A stretch of DNA of 64,000 bases from Sapria himalayana (taxonomy: Eukaryota > Streptophyta > Magnoliopsida > Malpighiales > Rafflesiaceae). A program made the position numbers and the translations under genes. Positions within the stretch are counted from its first letter, which is position 1, and each line of letters opens with the position of its first letter. The notes under the pieces were generated by a model that had not been told where the DNA came from, ran no database searches, and saw only the letters and a list, made by a program, of their open reading frames with translations. Location: the NCBI GenBank assembly GCA_029783825.1, contig JAREIK010000379.1:473340-537339 (forward strand), read 5' to 3'. Shown in pieces: positions 46,576 through 58,366 of the stretch.

Positions 46576-49500
46576 TAGAGGTGTCAAATGAGTTAGGCAA
46601 TCTGGCCCAGGACTAAGACATAACTCGACTCAGCCATGCCTAGACCAGCACGACATAGTCTAGAATCATGCCTGGGCCCATGCTGGGCTGAGGTAACCCA
46701 TGCATCATGCTAGGCTAGGCACAACCTGATATCATGCCCCAAAGGCATGATTTCACCGACACAACCTGAATCGTGCCCCACCTTCCTGCCCCATTTAATC
46801 GGACCCAGATATCAGGCCAGTCTTTGGAATTCGGAGTCCAAAGTCTGACCGACCAAATCCCAAACCCAACCTAGATGCCTAACTTTAGGACTTTGGTTGA
46901 CTGATTCTAGAAGATGAATCTTCTAGAATCTATGACCGTTGGGTTGGTTCAACGGTCGAATCGGCCCAACGGTCAAAAAAAATTAAAATTAAAATAATCA
47001 TGTTTTTAATTTTTAGCCGTTGGATTTATCAGCCCCAACAATTAGTGGCAGAATCCAATGATTCTTCCCCTTTAATTAAAAAAAATTAAAATAATGATTT
47101 TTTTAAAAACTTACATTTTTAAAATTTATATATTACCCCCCCCCCTCTCATTCCTAATTTGTATCTTCTCTCTCTCTCATATTATATCATTATTTCCATC
47201 TTTTTCTTAGCTCTCGTCCCTTTCTCTCTCTCTCTCTCTCAATCTCTCCTTTCAGTTTTGACATTAGAGACTTAGGTGCGGAGTGAGGACTAGCAATTGT
47301 GGTGCAAACATATAAAGCAAATGAGATTTTATGCATTAAAGGTATTAATTATACTAATATAATTAATATAATTTTAATTAATATTAATTAATATATAATT
47401 TTAAAAACAAAAAATATAATATAATTAATAAAATAATAAAAAATTAAAAAGACATTATAATTTTACTAATGATAAAGAAATTAATTTAAACGTAAATATT
47501 AAAAATTTTAATATGGATAATGATAACCCTACGGAAAGGTTCGAGGCTGCCGAAACTTTGTTTTCTCTTGTCATCTTAACCCAAATATTTAAAAAATAAA
47601 AACCTAGCAGAAAATCAAAAGTTTGGACTCACTTTAATATAATATAACATAAAAATATTAGGGGTACAATGCAAATATTACAAAAAAATATTAACTTGTA
47701 ATAGTTCATTTAAGACTAGGCACTTAAAGAGGCAGTCGAATAATACACCAAAAAATATAGTGTATTAGATCCTAAACAAACCGAACTCAACATTAGATTT
47801 TTTGAGGGTGGATCCAATTCATCCTCAATGTTGATTCCCTTCATATACCACAATAAGTCAGGAAGAAAAGACATGACCAAACTAATCACTATGATGGGTC
47901 TTCCAATTAGATATTCAGAGGATTAAAGAATAGTCAGTATCATGCTGACTTATATTTAGTCTACATATCATAGGATTCCTAGGTCCACATATATGAATGA
48001 CAAACTAAAATACTATAACTTAGAAAAAGAAATAATAATTAATGAATTTAGGGAATATATTAGAGTGGTGTCCGTGATGTTCGATATCCAGACTAGTCAT
48101 GATGATGCATCATATGCATACCTCACCGCCCAATATATAGATTCAAAATGGACACTAATAAAAAAAAATATTAGAATTCTCAAAGATTTTTCATCCTCAT
48201 AATGGCTCGGTCATTTATGAGTGCATGATGATAATTTTTAGAGAATATAATATTTAAAATAAAATATATAATATCACATTTGTAATGCATCTAACAATGA
48301 AGTAGCTATTAACATGTTTATTAGGACTAGATGAGCCATTAGAAGAGATTTTCCATGTTAGATGCATGTGTCACATTATTAACCTCATAGTATAAGCAGG
48401 GATGATATTCATCAGTTGGATGTGAGATACCATTGGAATTACACATACTTGATATTGGAGTCATGTGTTGGATACGAACATGTAATATCTGACTACATCA
48501 ATTATAAGAGCAACGAACTTATTATTGACAATATTGACTAAGCCGTATAAATTTCATTTATGAAATTCTTGAACATATATTCATCAATTTATATTCTCAT
48601 CATTTGCTTTGCAATTAGGTACATATACAAAATTAGTTGCATGTTTAAGAAGTTTAGAGATGACCTGATATTTAGCCTTATGGTTGTAGAGATGGAAACC
48701 AAGTATTTAAAGTACTAGCCCATCATTCCATCTCTTTATTGTTTGGCTGTTTGCATGGACCCTAGGATTAAGGTGGAAGGGGTAGAGAATGTTTTGACAT
48801 ACATATCTTCATGCATGAACCAAGAAGAAAAACCTGAAGAGTTCATTCATGAGAAGTTGACTGAGCTATTTATATATCATGATACTAGGTATGGTGGTAG
48901 TTGTAGTGAGACTCTAAGTATGGACATGGATACCATATTTGAGAATGATAACTTCTCCATTCAGTTAGCGAGAGAAAATGATGGGGTGGACCATCAAATA
49001 GGAGTGAGCTATCTCGGTACTTAGATATTGATTACTGTTTAATCCTATGACATACCAAAAATAAGAATCATGATATTTTACAGTGATGAAAATCATGAGT
49101 CCACCTATCCCGTGTTGTCTAAGATGACGTGAGATCTACTGACTCCTCTAGTGTCGAGCATAGCATTGGATTCTACTTTTTCTATTATAGTGAATATGAT
49201 TTTAGATAGAAAATTGAGATTACGGCCAGATATTATTGAGGCATCAACATGCATGAAAGATTTGGAGGATTTGAGTTTGTGCATCCAAGATCATTATGCA
49301 ATTATAGTAAGAGCGGAGGAGTTGGTTGCTGATGATGATTCGTGAGACTTTGATATTGATTGACCATTGAGATGATATTGAGACATTGAGCTTGTTATAC
49401 TGCCTACGGCCTACCATTAATGATTCTGATACCATCATACGCTGCCAAGATTTATCATTTTTGGATTGTCTTTATTTATTTTTGTCTTTTGACTTTTAGC

Positions 49501-49987
49501 TTGCTATTTTTTTTGTTATGTTATTTGTTTATTCAACACTTACTTATGAGATTCATGTTTTATGTTTATGAGTTTATCTTTGATGTATTGTTTTTTATCT
49601 TGTAATGATTTAATCTTGCTTTGTTATTTTGTAATTTATATGTGTTTTTAGTTATTAGTTGTGAGTTTTGACTCATGACTCGTGATAGCAATTTTTTTTT
49701 GTTTTATTAATTTTATTAATTAATTAATTTAGTATTAAAATTTAAAATTTATAATATTTTTGAAGTTTGGGATGACCAAATTTTGAACGAGCCAAATCGG
49801 CCCGACCCAGCTTGACCCAAGCATGACTTGTCAAGTTCAGGCATGACCCGGCCCAAACCAGGTACAAGGTAGGCCATGCTGGGCTGGCACTTCTCAAGTC
49901 ATTTTGTGTTGGGCACGGTACAGTGGCCCGATTGGACCACCAAAAAATGGGCTGACCCAGCCCAGCCCAACCCATTTGACACCTCTA
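46576..49987 (+). mobile_element. hAT (Ac-like) element inserted in copia pol, with target duplication
   Basis: Termini are TAGAGGTGTCAAATGAGTTA at 46576 and ACCCATTTGACACCTCTA ending at 49987. Flanks are GTAGTAGG (46568-46575) and GTAGTGGA (49988-49995), an 8-bp duplication with two differences. Removing the insertion rejoins copia codons V-V-G/E with S-L-M-Y-A, so the site is exact. The element shares its termini, CCGTTGGATT leader repeats and transposase type with the hAT at 7152-10777. A (TC)n tract lies at 47220-47242. Confidence 0.93.
47510..49350 (+). pseudogene. hAT transposase, disabled
   Basis: Plus-strand remnants in order: KVWTHFNIISHKNIRG (about 47620-47665), the start of a degenerate BED finger; LITMMGLPIRYSED (about 47885-47925); EYIRVVSVMFDIQTSHDDASYAYLT (about 48055-48125); CNASNNEVAINMF (about 48280-48320); YLILESCVGYEHVISDY (about 48450-48500); IISFMKFLN; SLYCLAVCMDPRIKVEGVENVLTYIS (about 48740-48815), open at 48743-49024; and the C-terminal ALDSTFSIIVNMILDRKLRLRPD (49160-49230). 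Many stops and shifts separate these. It is clearly homologous to the transposase at 7796-9923 but more decayed. Confidence 0.88.
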
Positions 49988-50650
49988 GTAGTGGAAAGCT
50001 TGATGTATGCAATACTTTATACTAGGCTTGATATCTATTTTACTATAGGCATAGTAAGTAGATGTCCATATAACTTATGACAAGAATATTGGACAATAGT
50101 AAAATATGTAATAAATTACTTAAAAGGGACTAGAGATTATATGTTAGTGTACAATGCAAACAATCTTGTGCCTATAAGATATACAGACTCAGATTTCCAA
50201 TTAGATGAGTATTTGAGAAAATCAATCTTGGATTATTTATTTACATTTGGAAGTGAATCTATAAGTTGGAGTAGCATCAAATAATCTTGTTTTGCTAATT
50301 CTACCATGGAGATTAAGTATGTGGCACCTTCAGAGGCAACCAAAGAGATTGTATGGTTTAAGAACTTTCTGATATATATATGGGTCTTCCCTCTGTGCAA
50401 CTATCAATTACACTTTATTGTGACAATAGTGAAGCAGTGCAAATTTGAAAAAACCTAAAACCAATAAGAAAACAAAACACATCTAGCATTAATATCATCT
50501 AATAAGAAATATTGTGAAAAAAAAGGGATATGGTGGTGATGAAAATAACATCGATAGACAACTTGACAAATCCTTTTATGAAGAGCCTTCTAGCTAAAGC
50601 TTTTAAAATACAAGCGAAAGGAATGAGATTTAGATGTGTGAAATTATGGC
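49988..50650 (+). pseudogene. Ty1/copia pol relic, second part (RNase H)
   Basis: Continues the pol frame cut by the hAT: ESLMYAILYTRLDIYFTIGIVSR (about 49994-50060), YLKGTRDYMLVYN (about 50115-50155), YTDSDFQLDEYLRKSILDYLF (about 50175-50240) and SISWSSIK, then CFANSTMEIKYVAPSEATKEIVWFKN. These are the conserved copia RNase H and C-terminal motifs. A purine-containing stretch before 50671 stands where the polypurine tract should be. Confidence 0.88.
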
Positions 50651-51035
50651 TTTGAGTCTAAGTCGGACATTGTTGGAATTGATTTATACTAAAAGTTATT
50701 TCTTATTATAATTTTTTCATTTTCTTAATTTATTTATCTCTCTTGGTTTAAAATAAAAGATTTTACAATGAGTTGAATTTGTGAAAATGCATGTCATTTA
50801 TTCTGTACTATAGATAATTTGGTGCATAGCATTTAGCTTATATATAGAAGATCAAATCAGTAGTTCTTGTGGAATATAAGTTTGTAATTCATAATCTAGA
50901 TAGAGCTAGACAACCTATAAATAAGATAGTAATACTAAATTTTAGTTGACTATAGTGAATATTGAAATTTTATCTTTTAATACAAGTACACTTGAGTGTA
51001 ATGAACAAGACCAACATGGTGTAATTATTTATATT

Positions 51036-51413
51036 AACTTGTAAAATAAAATATATTATTATTGCTATTATCACTTTTTATTCTTATTCATGAAGTAATT
51101 AATATTTGCATACTTTTATTAATAGTTGTTTTGATTCATTAAGAGTGAGATTTAGAAATTGAATATATAACTTTATGAATTAGATAATTTTATCAAGTGT
51201 GTGGTGAATATTGATTATTGATTGAACTGGTAAAATAGTATATATTGTTATTGCTATAAACACTATTATGCTTATTTATGAAGTAATTAATATTTGCATA
51301 CTTGTATTAATAGTTGTTTTGATTCAATAAAGAGTGAGAATTAAAAATAAAATATGGAACTCTATGAATTAGGCAATTTTATCAAATTTATAGTGAATAT
51401 TGATTGTTTATTG
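51036..51413. repeat. 189-bp tandem duplication inside the LTR
   Basis: Copy 1 (51036-51224) and copy 2 (51225-51413) align along their whole length, sharing GAAGTAATTAATATTTGCAT, TTAATAGTTGTTTTGATTCA and GTGAATATTGATT. The inverted relative at 4240-5740 appears to have one copy. Confidence 0.85.
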
Positions 51414-51764
51414 AATCCATGTCCTATTAGAATGATTGTTGATGCCTCCTTGAAGAAACTAATAAGTTTGATATTATCAAATCCTATAGTTTATATATTA
51501 TAATTTAACTAATTAGATATTAATTGAATTAAATTATTTATAATCAAAATTAACATTTTGATCTGATAATTCAAATAAGTTAAGTATAAAGTATCAAAGG
51601 AAATAATAAAAGATTGATTGAATTAGATTATTCATGATTTGATTCGATTAATGGATATCTGTAATCATATTATGAGAAATTTAATCACTGTTAAGTAATA
51701 AAAGACATTATTTTTAATTAAGAGAGGAAATGCAATTATAATTATATAATAGTATGAAGTATAC

Positions 51765-51872
51765 CTAAATGTCCACAATCAGTTATTGTTAATTTATTTG
51801 CATGTTTATTATATATAATATCCTTGAATAATATTATTAATTTTTCTAAATGTCCACAATCAGTTATTGTTA
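51765..51872. repeat. 27-bp direct repeat, 81 bp apart
   Basis: A 27-base sequence beginning CTAAATGTCCACAATCAGTT occurs identically at 51765-51791 and 51846-51872. Confidence 0.9.
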
Positions 51873-53208
51873 TGGGAATATTAATAAATTAAGATTAGTA
51901 TAAAGTTTGATTGATATTTAAGGGATGATATGTGTATGAGATACAAATCAAATTTATATCTATTTGTTGAGAACAAATATTGGACAGACCCATCTTGAGA
52001 TTAATATATGGATCAAATTCATAAGTTAATATTTAATAGTTAATATTTAATATTTAATAGTTCTCAACATAATGAATATTATGTTTTGATATAATCAAAC
52101 GTTGTCTTTTATCAGATGACTTTAAAGGTTATACTTAAACATTATAAGAATTATGTAGTGAGATATGAGCGATTAAGATGAAATTTGTCCCGCTTATTAT
52201 AAGAAAGATTTCTCTAGGTCCCCTCGACAATTGAGACAGAGAAATGCATGATCATGCTCAAATGAATTGATTGAGATCAATATCATTTGTTTATTCAGTC
52301 TAATTGGGTTTTGAGTAATCAAATATAAAATGATATAAGATTAATTTTGTCCGTGCCTTATATTCTATCAAGATATCATGAGACAAAATGATTATGTCAT
52401 TAGCTATATTAAAGTTGTCTCGAATCATGAGCTTTTCATTTAACTTGGATAGTCATAATGTCTTGCTAAAGGCCACATTTGACTTGTAGGATCAAAATGT
52501 GATTTAGGCCTACTACCAATCTTAATTGGATCTATAAGGTCGCACATTAAGAATAAATAATAATAGTTATGGTTTTTCACATTTTGTAGTAATTTAAAAT
52601 GATGAGATTATTTTAAAAGCACAAATAACAATTAGTTATTATTTAAATTCGAATTTAATTTTGAGAAAGTTTAATTTAAATAAATAATTAATTTATTACA
52701 TTTAACTTAAATTTTAATGAATAAATTCATCTAAAAGAGATTTTTAAGGATTTGAATTTTAGTTGTAATTATTTTAAAGAGTTTTAAATATATAATTAAA
52801 TTTATTTATGACTAAAATTCTAGCAGACTTGTGTGTGTGTGTAAGTATATATATATAAGATAGATTTGATGCAAGTAATCGTCTTTTATAAAACAAAGAG
52901 AGACCTTTTCATTTTGAGAAGATGAATCTGAACTAGCATTCAACAAGATCATTCATTATTTATTTGTGTGTGGATACTTGTAGAGGGTGGTCATTTTTCA
53001 AAAAGGCAACACCTTTGAAGATCTGAATAAACTAAGATGCACACTTTGAATGCTTGACGAATCAATCTACAAGAGGTAAGTTTTGTTTATCCTTCCTTCA
53101 TGTTTTTATGAAACGCATGTGATCCTTTGTGGATTAAGGGATAAAAATTAAAAATTCCATTGTATTTATGTTTTAGTTAGTTTGGATATTTTGCCCAAAA
53201 CCCCAACA

Positions 53209-54544
53209 TGTACAACATTGACAAAAATCTTAAAACCCATTATATGCCCACAAACCATAAGCGAACTCTAGCAAGATATTATAACTATCTAAGTTTTGTG
53301 AATGTGACATGGTCTAATTCATAATGATGTTATATTTTTTTTGTCATAATTTATCTTGATTGAACATGAGACATAGATTAAATCATCTTTATTTCATCAT
53401 ATTATTTCTTGGCCTTTAAAAATAGTGTAACATAAAAAATTGATGTTAATAACCTTTATTATTTAATTTAAACATAACCATGCATGTTTCTTTAGTTTTA
53501 CTTGTCGAGGGGTTGAAAGATATCTTGCTCAAAAAGAGAGGGACACATTCTTCATTATTCACTCACTTACCATTGCAAGATTCATTTTATATTCAGCTAC
53601 TATTTGTATTAGTACCCTATTTCAGATGATGTTAGATTGTGTTGAAACATAAATTTCATCACATAAAAATTTATAATGTCTTTATGTTCAAGGACTAATA
53701 TAATCATAATAATGATAACTACTCATAATATTTATACTATCTAATATTCTTATGGTGGGTCATTCTAATACAACTTTATCCAACACATACATATGCGTTG
53801 ACTTGATATCATACTTTCATTATTAATAAAACATAATTATCCATGAGACTATATACTAACCTTAACTTATTATTATTCTACCAATAATAAGTGACTATTG
53901 ATAATTTAGAATAGTATCTCATTTATCTTCGAGATTTTATTATTGACCATAATTAGAATCAATTATTGATAAAATAAATTATCAAATCAATTCAATACAA
54001 TGATGATGAAAAATGTTTCTTTATTAATAAAATATAGTGATGATAACAATTACACTATTAGCCTAGAACATGTCACCAATAGAGCACATTTTCATGATAT
54101 ATGGCTTTTCACATCCATTCAAGATTTTTGTTTATCATTCAAGAGTAAAAATATAGTGAATTTCAAGTTTTAATATCATTGGATAAAATAAATAACGTGT
54201 CAACCACCAAGCACAAGAAGATGCTACTTAATTTGATTTTTTTTAAGGAATGATTTAGTTTCGATGACATTTGAGTCCCTCTCGCAATCCAAAGGATTGC
54301 TTTGGATGTTTTATTGTTTTCCATGAAGTTTTGATATGGTTTTTAATTGTGATCTTTATTATTCATGATATCAAAGAATTAAATTTATGTTCTTAATGTT
54401 TTATTAGGTCATGCAGATTTTTGGCACAATATAAGATGTTATTCTCATCTTAATTGATATGTGATTATCATTTATTTACCACATGTTATAGTTTTTGATA
54501 TATCATTAATACAAATTAATTTATTAGATAGATAGTATACATGC

Positions 54545-54580
<36 letters not shown>

Positions 54581-56089
54581 TGTTACTAATTGTCATTATA
54601 TTGTATTGGTCAAACATTATGAATGCTCATGCTTGAAATCAATGCTAAATTATTTAAATTAAAATTATATAATTAATATTAAACAATTCCCATGCGTATA
54701 ATCTTATTTTAATAGTGTAGTTTAGAATTTTCACCATAAATGTTCTAATCATGTTTAACTTAACATGATGAAATTTTCACCAAAAAAATATAATATTAGA
54801 GATTAGTCAATAGTTTTGCTAATCTAGTTTCATGTTAATTTTGGAACTAACATAACATTAAACTAAAATATATATATTTTTTGGAGTTAAAGATTTCCAT
54901 TTTTGTAGGGTTATCAAAACATCTCATAGATGATGTGCTACTTATTTCATATAAAAAACATACATTTTAATTATTTATTATATTTTTATTTCATTGACTT
55001 GAAGTAAAATCTATTTATTTTAATTTTTAAACTCACTCATTAAATGTGAAATCTTTCTTTATCTTTTACTGATTAATTTGTTTTTAATTGCTAAGAAAGA
55101 AAAAGAAATTATCCAAAAAAATAAAATTTATTTTAAACTGATTTTTTTTAGGGACAACGATTAAATATTAAGTGGTACAGTTCACTTGTGTACTATTTAA
55201 AGGTAAAATAATGTCTCATACGCTAAATAAAAAAATATTTACTATTTGAGAACTTAAACTAACTTTTGATATTTAAAATAAACGTGCACAACATCAAAAT
55301 TTATTAAAGCTCTCATGCACTTTCATTTCACTTGTCCTCACTGGTATCCCCACTCCAAGTCCAGTAGTATCATCAATGAAATTTTTTAAAAAACAATTAA
55401 CTAACTATTTCCAAAGCACAATTTTCGATTACATTATTTTTGAAAAAAAATTATGTCTACACATATACGTATTTTCCAAAACTTATACTGTGTTTATATG
55501 TATGTATTATGTATTAGTATTCTTATGATTTGGTATATACAAATATGTTACGTATATGATGCATACAACATTTAAATATATATGTACACACACATACCTT
55601 TATATGTATATAATATAAAAATATACATATAAACAAATATATATTCAATATAGTATAAGTTTTTGAAAAATATGTATACTTGGATTAAATACAATTCTTC
55701 CTTGAAAATAATATTTTCAAAAAAAAGTTGATGAATTATTTTTTTTTTTCTGATTTGTTTAATGGTGGCTGGACATGGGGTGGGTATAATAATATAAAAT
55801 CAAATGACAACTGACAGTGCCACATAACTTAAATAAGTTTTGGTGGCACACGGTTTTTGTAAATATAAAAACTTAGCCTTACTCATCCGGGATTTTGATG
55901 GAAGTTAATTTAGAATTCTAGCTAGTCGGTTTTTGTATTTATTTATTGATATTAATAAAATTGGTTATTAAAAAAAACCATTAGATTTAATTTTATTATA
56001 ATAAGATAAAAAATAAATTATCGTTACCGAATTCCGATAAAACACATTCTGTTCCTTGGTGGTCGGGTACGCACGGGATGAATTGAGGG
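53209..56089. other. Intergenic DNA upstream of the host gene, no gene seen
   Basis: AT-rich, with an (ATT)n microsatellite at about 54544-54578 and TATATGTA-rich sequence at 55490-55670. The last few hundred bases should include the promoter of the SMG7 gene, but no single element can be pinned down. Confidence 0.5.
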
Positions 56090-56263
56090 ACGGTGCCGTT
56101 TAATCAGCTATTCCTTCAATGAGATAAGCATCCTTGTTGGTTTTTACGTTCTCTGCCATCGACTCATCTCTTTTTCTCTGTGTCTCTCTTTCCTTTGCCA
56201 TTCCAATTCCTGGCTAAAAGAAACCCTGATTAGCTTCTCAAAACAATTTTCTTCTTCGACAGG
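56090..56263 (+). other. Probable 5'-UTR exon of the SMG7-like gene
   Basis: A locally GC-richer, pyrimidine-rich block (TCTCTTTTTCTCTGTGTCTC, CAAAACAATTTTCTTCTTCG) ends at a consensus donor ACAGG|GTAAAT at 56263/56264. The next convincing acceptor that leads to the coding region is TTTTTTTGCAG ending at 58311. The transcription start is not determined; the left limit is a guess. Plant SMG7 genes commonly have an intron in the 5' UTR. Confidence 0.5.
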
Positions 56264-58311
56264 GTAAATCCTTCTGTTCTTGAGGTTCTAGGGATCATAT
56301 TGTTTGTTTTTTTATTGTTTTATTTGTAGCATCAATCAAATTCTTTGTTTTTAAGTTTTCTACTAGTAATTATCAGCTGGTGAGCACCTAAGATACTGTT
56401 TATCATTTGGGAATGAATCAGGATTGCATATGAAAAAAATTATGACTGGTTGACTCAGTATTTTTTGAATCGTGTTAATTCTGATAGAAAAAGATTTAAA
56501 AAACTCACCGAATTTTGTTTAATTTTATTTCTGGCTGATTGATGATCTGCTAATCCTCTGGTAATTAGGCAGAATCATCTTTTATTTTTTTGACTTAAGC
56601 GTTGTTATTGACTTGGGATTGGATAACTTTACCAGGTAAAAAAAATAGATCTTTCCACTTCAATATATATATATATGTTGAAATTCTCGTTCCTTGTTTG
56701 CAAGAGTTATTCGGTTAAGTCCTTTACAAGATTCATCTGTGCAATGATTTTGCGTGGCAGGTGGGGACTTTTTTGTTATGTTGATACAGTTGGCTAACCA
56801 AGAGTGGAATGGTTATGTAAATCAAAAATATCCACCAAAGAGTGAGTTTTGAAAATACTTCATACATTGAATGACTGATGTCCTGTGCTCAGTTTGATTT
56901 TAGTGAGAATCAGGGCTGTTGAGGCTTAGAGCCAAAATGTTAGAAATCAAGTCACTGTTTGACAGTTGATTAGTAATCATGTTTTTTAATCTATCAAGTG
57001 CCAACCAAATAAGCCCTTTAGTATTTGGCGGTGAAAATTAGATTTTGCATGGAAATATGGAGAAATTGTTTGTTGAATGCAAAGTGGGTTAACAAATAAG
57101 TTGAGCTAGCATGCAATGAATTTCTTAAAAAAAGAAGATATACTGTATTGTTCTATCAATGACAGTTCATTGTAATTTTATATTTGTAAATCAAATCTTG
57201 CAAAAAGTTGACATTTATTTTCTTGCAAGCCGTTATTGCCACATCTATTGGTAATTCTTGCTTGAACATACAGCTTTAATGAATTCATCCATCAATAATC
57301 TCAAATGGGCGAGCCTTTTCACAATAACATTTTACTTAACCATAGTTTTTTATGCACTTACAAATTTTATACATAACCTTTACACCATTTTGCCCTAACA
57401 ATGTTCAATTAAAATTACCTTTTCTGAAGATTTCTGAAGAGATGATTTTCCATTGTGGTATTGCAATACATTGAGGTGAAGCGGTTTCTATATTAGTAAT
57501 ACATGAACAACTCTATTCAAATAGCTTAATGCTTTTTTATGTGCTTAATAGTTGATATTGAGATCAGACTCACTTTTTTATTCTGTTTTGGAGGAATAAT
57601 AATGTGAAGGGAATAGTCATGCAACAATGAACCAAGCAAAATTGAGCTTTTTGAACTTTAAATTATGAAGAGTTATGAAAATTTAAAGTTGTGTAGAAAA
57701 TTTGGTGCATTGATCATTGAGAAGATCTTAATTTCTGTGCTTTTTTAGGTTCCATGTTAAAATTTTTATGTTTATGCACTAATTATTTTAATTATTATCA
57801 TTCAAAATTTATCCTAATTACTCGACACTGATTATGTAAATTATATTTTTCAAATTAACTTTGTTAAAAGTTGTATTAACTTTTATTATATTACTTGTTA
57901 TATTTTTGTTTAGAATTTTTACTTTAATTTTTATAGGTTGATTTTTAGTTTTAGTTTTTTTTTTCTTCACTCGAACAATCTTATATTTTCTAATTGGTGC
58001 ATTATAGAAGTTTTATTTTGGATAGTGATCAAATCATATCAGATAATTATTCATTATTTTATTATGTATAAGAGTTATGATTATAAATTAATTCTCTTTC
58101 TTTTGATATTTATTCATGCATTGTTTTTATTATGTGTGACTTTTATTTTTATTTTAATGCTACTTTGCCTTTATATGGTCAAGGACTAAACTCAAGAGTA
58201 TCCAATAATTTGCAACTTATTTTATAATATACCAATATGTATAGTATATTTGTGAATGTGCTATATCTCCTGGCTTTTCTGATCTTTATTTCTTTTTTTT
58301 TTTTTTTGCAG
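56264..58311 (+). other. 5'-UTR intron of the SMG7-like gene
   Basis: AT-rich stretch bounded by the donor GTAAAT and the acceptor T-tract plus GCAG. No transposon domain or coding frame seen inside. An additional small UTR exon near 56760 cannot be excluded. Confidence 0.45.
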
Positions 58312-58366
58312 GTTGTCCTGGAATTTAGGTGTTGCTCAATTGATTTGATGGATGATGATAGTGCAG

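Larger units (their letters stand above)
43492..53208 (+). mobile_element. Ty1/copia relic (plus strand) interrupted by a hAT element
   Basis: A candidate 5' LTR end CCAACA at about 43486-43491 is followed by TTGGTTTAAAAGT, a weak match to the initiator-Met tRNA primer-binding site (TGGTATCAGAGC). Gag, protease, integrase and polymerase remnants follow in copia order, then a 3' LTR from TGTTGG (50671) to CCAACA (53208). The 5' LTR itself could not be aligned to the 3' LTR, so the left boundary is uncertain. The hAT element at 46576-49987 splits the polymerase. Confidence 0.65.
50671..53208 (+). mobile_element. Candidate copia 3' LTR, 2.5 kb
   Basis: Starts TGTTGGAATTG directly after the pol remnant and ends GCCCAAAACCCCAACA, giving the TG...CA borders with a short TGTTGG/CCAACA inverted repeat. 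Internal signs of an LTR include TATATATATAAGA (52845-52857) followed by a GAGAGACC leader and CTACAAGAGGTAAG near 53070. Homology with the inverted block at 4240-5740 supports a repeat family. The length is inflated by tandem duplications at 51036-51413 and 51765-51872. Confidence 0.6.

Noticed and set aside
49742..49975. Tryptophan-rich 77-codon minus-strand frame
   Set aside because: It lies in the GC-rich right subterminal region of the second hAT; repeat-derived.
55800..55850. Inverted GTGCCAC...GTGGCAC as a terminator or regulatory hairpin
   Set aside because: Short 7-bp arms in AT-rich DNA with no supporting context.
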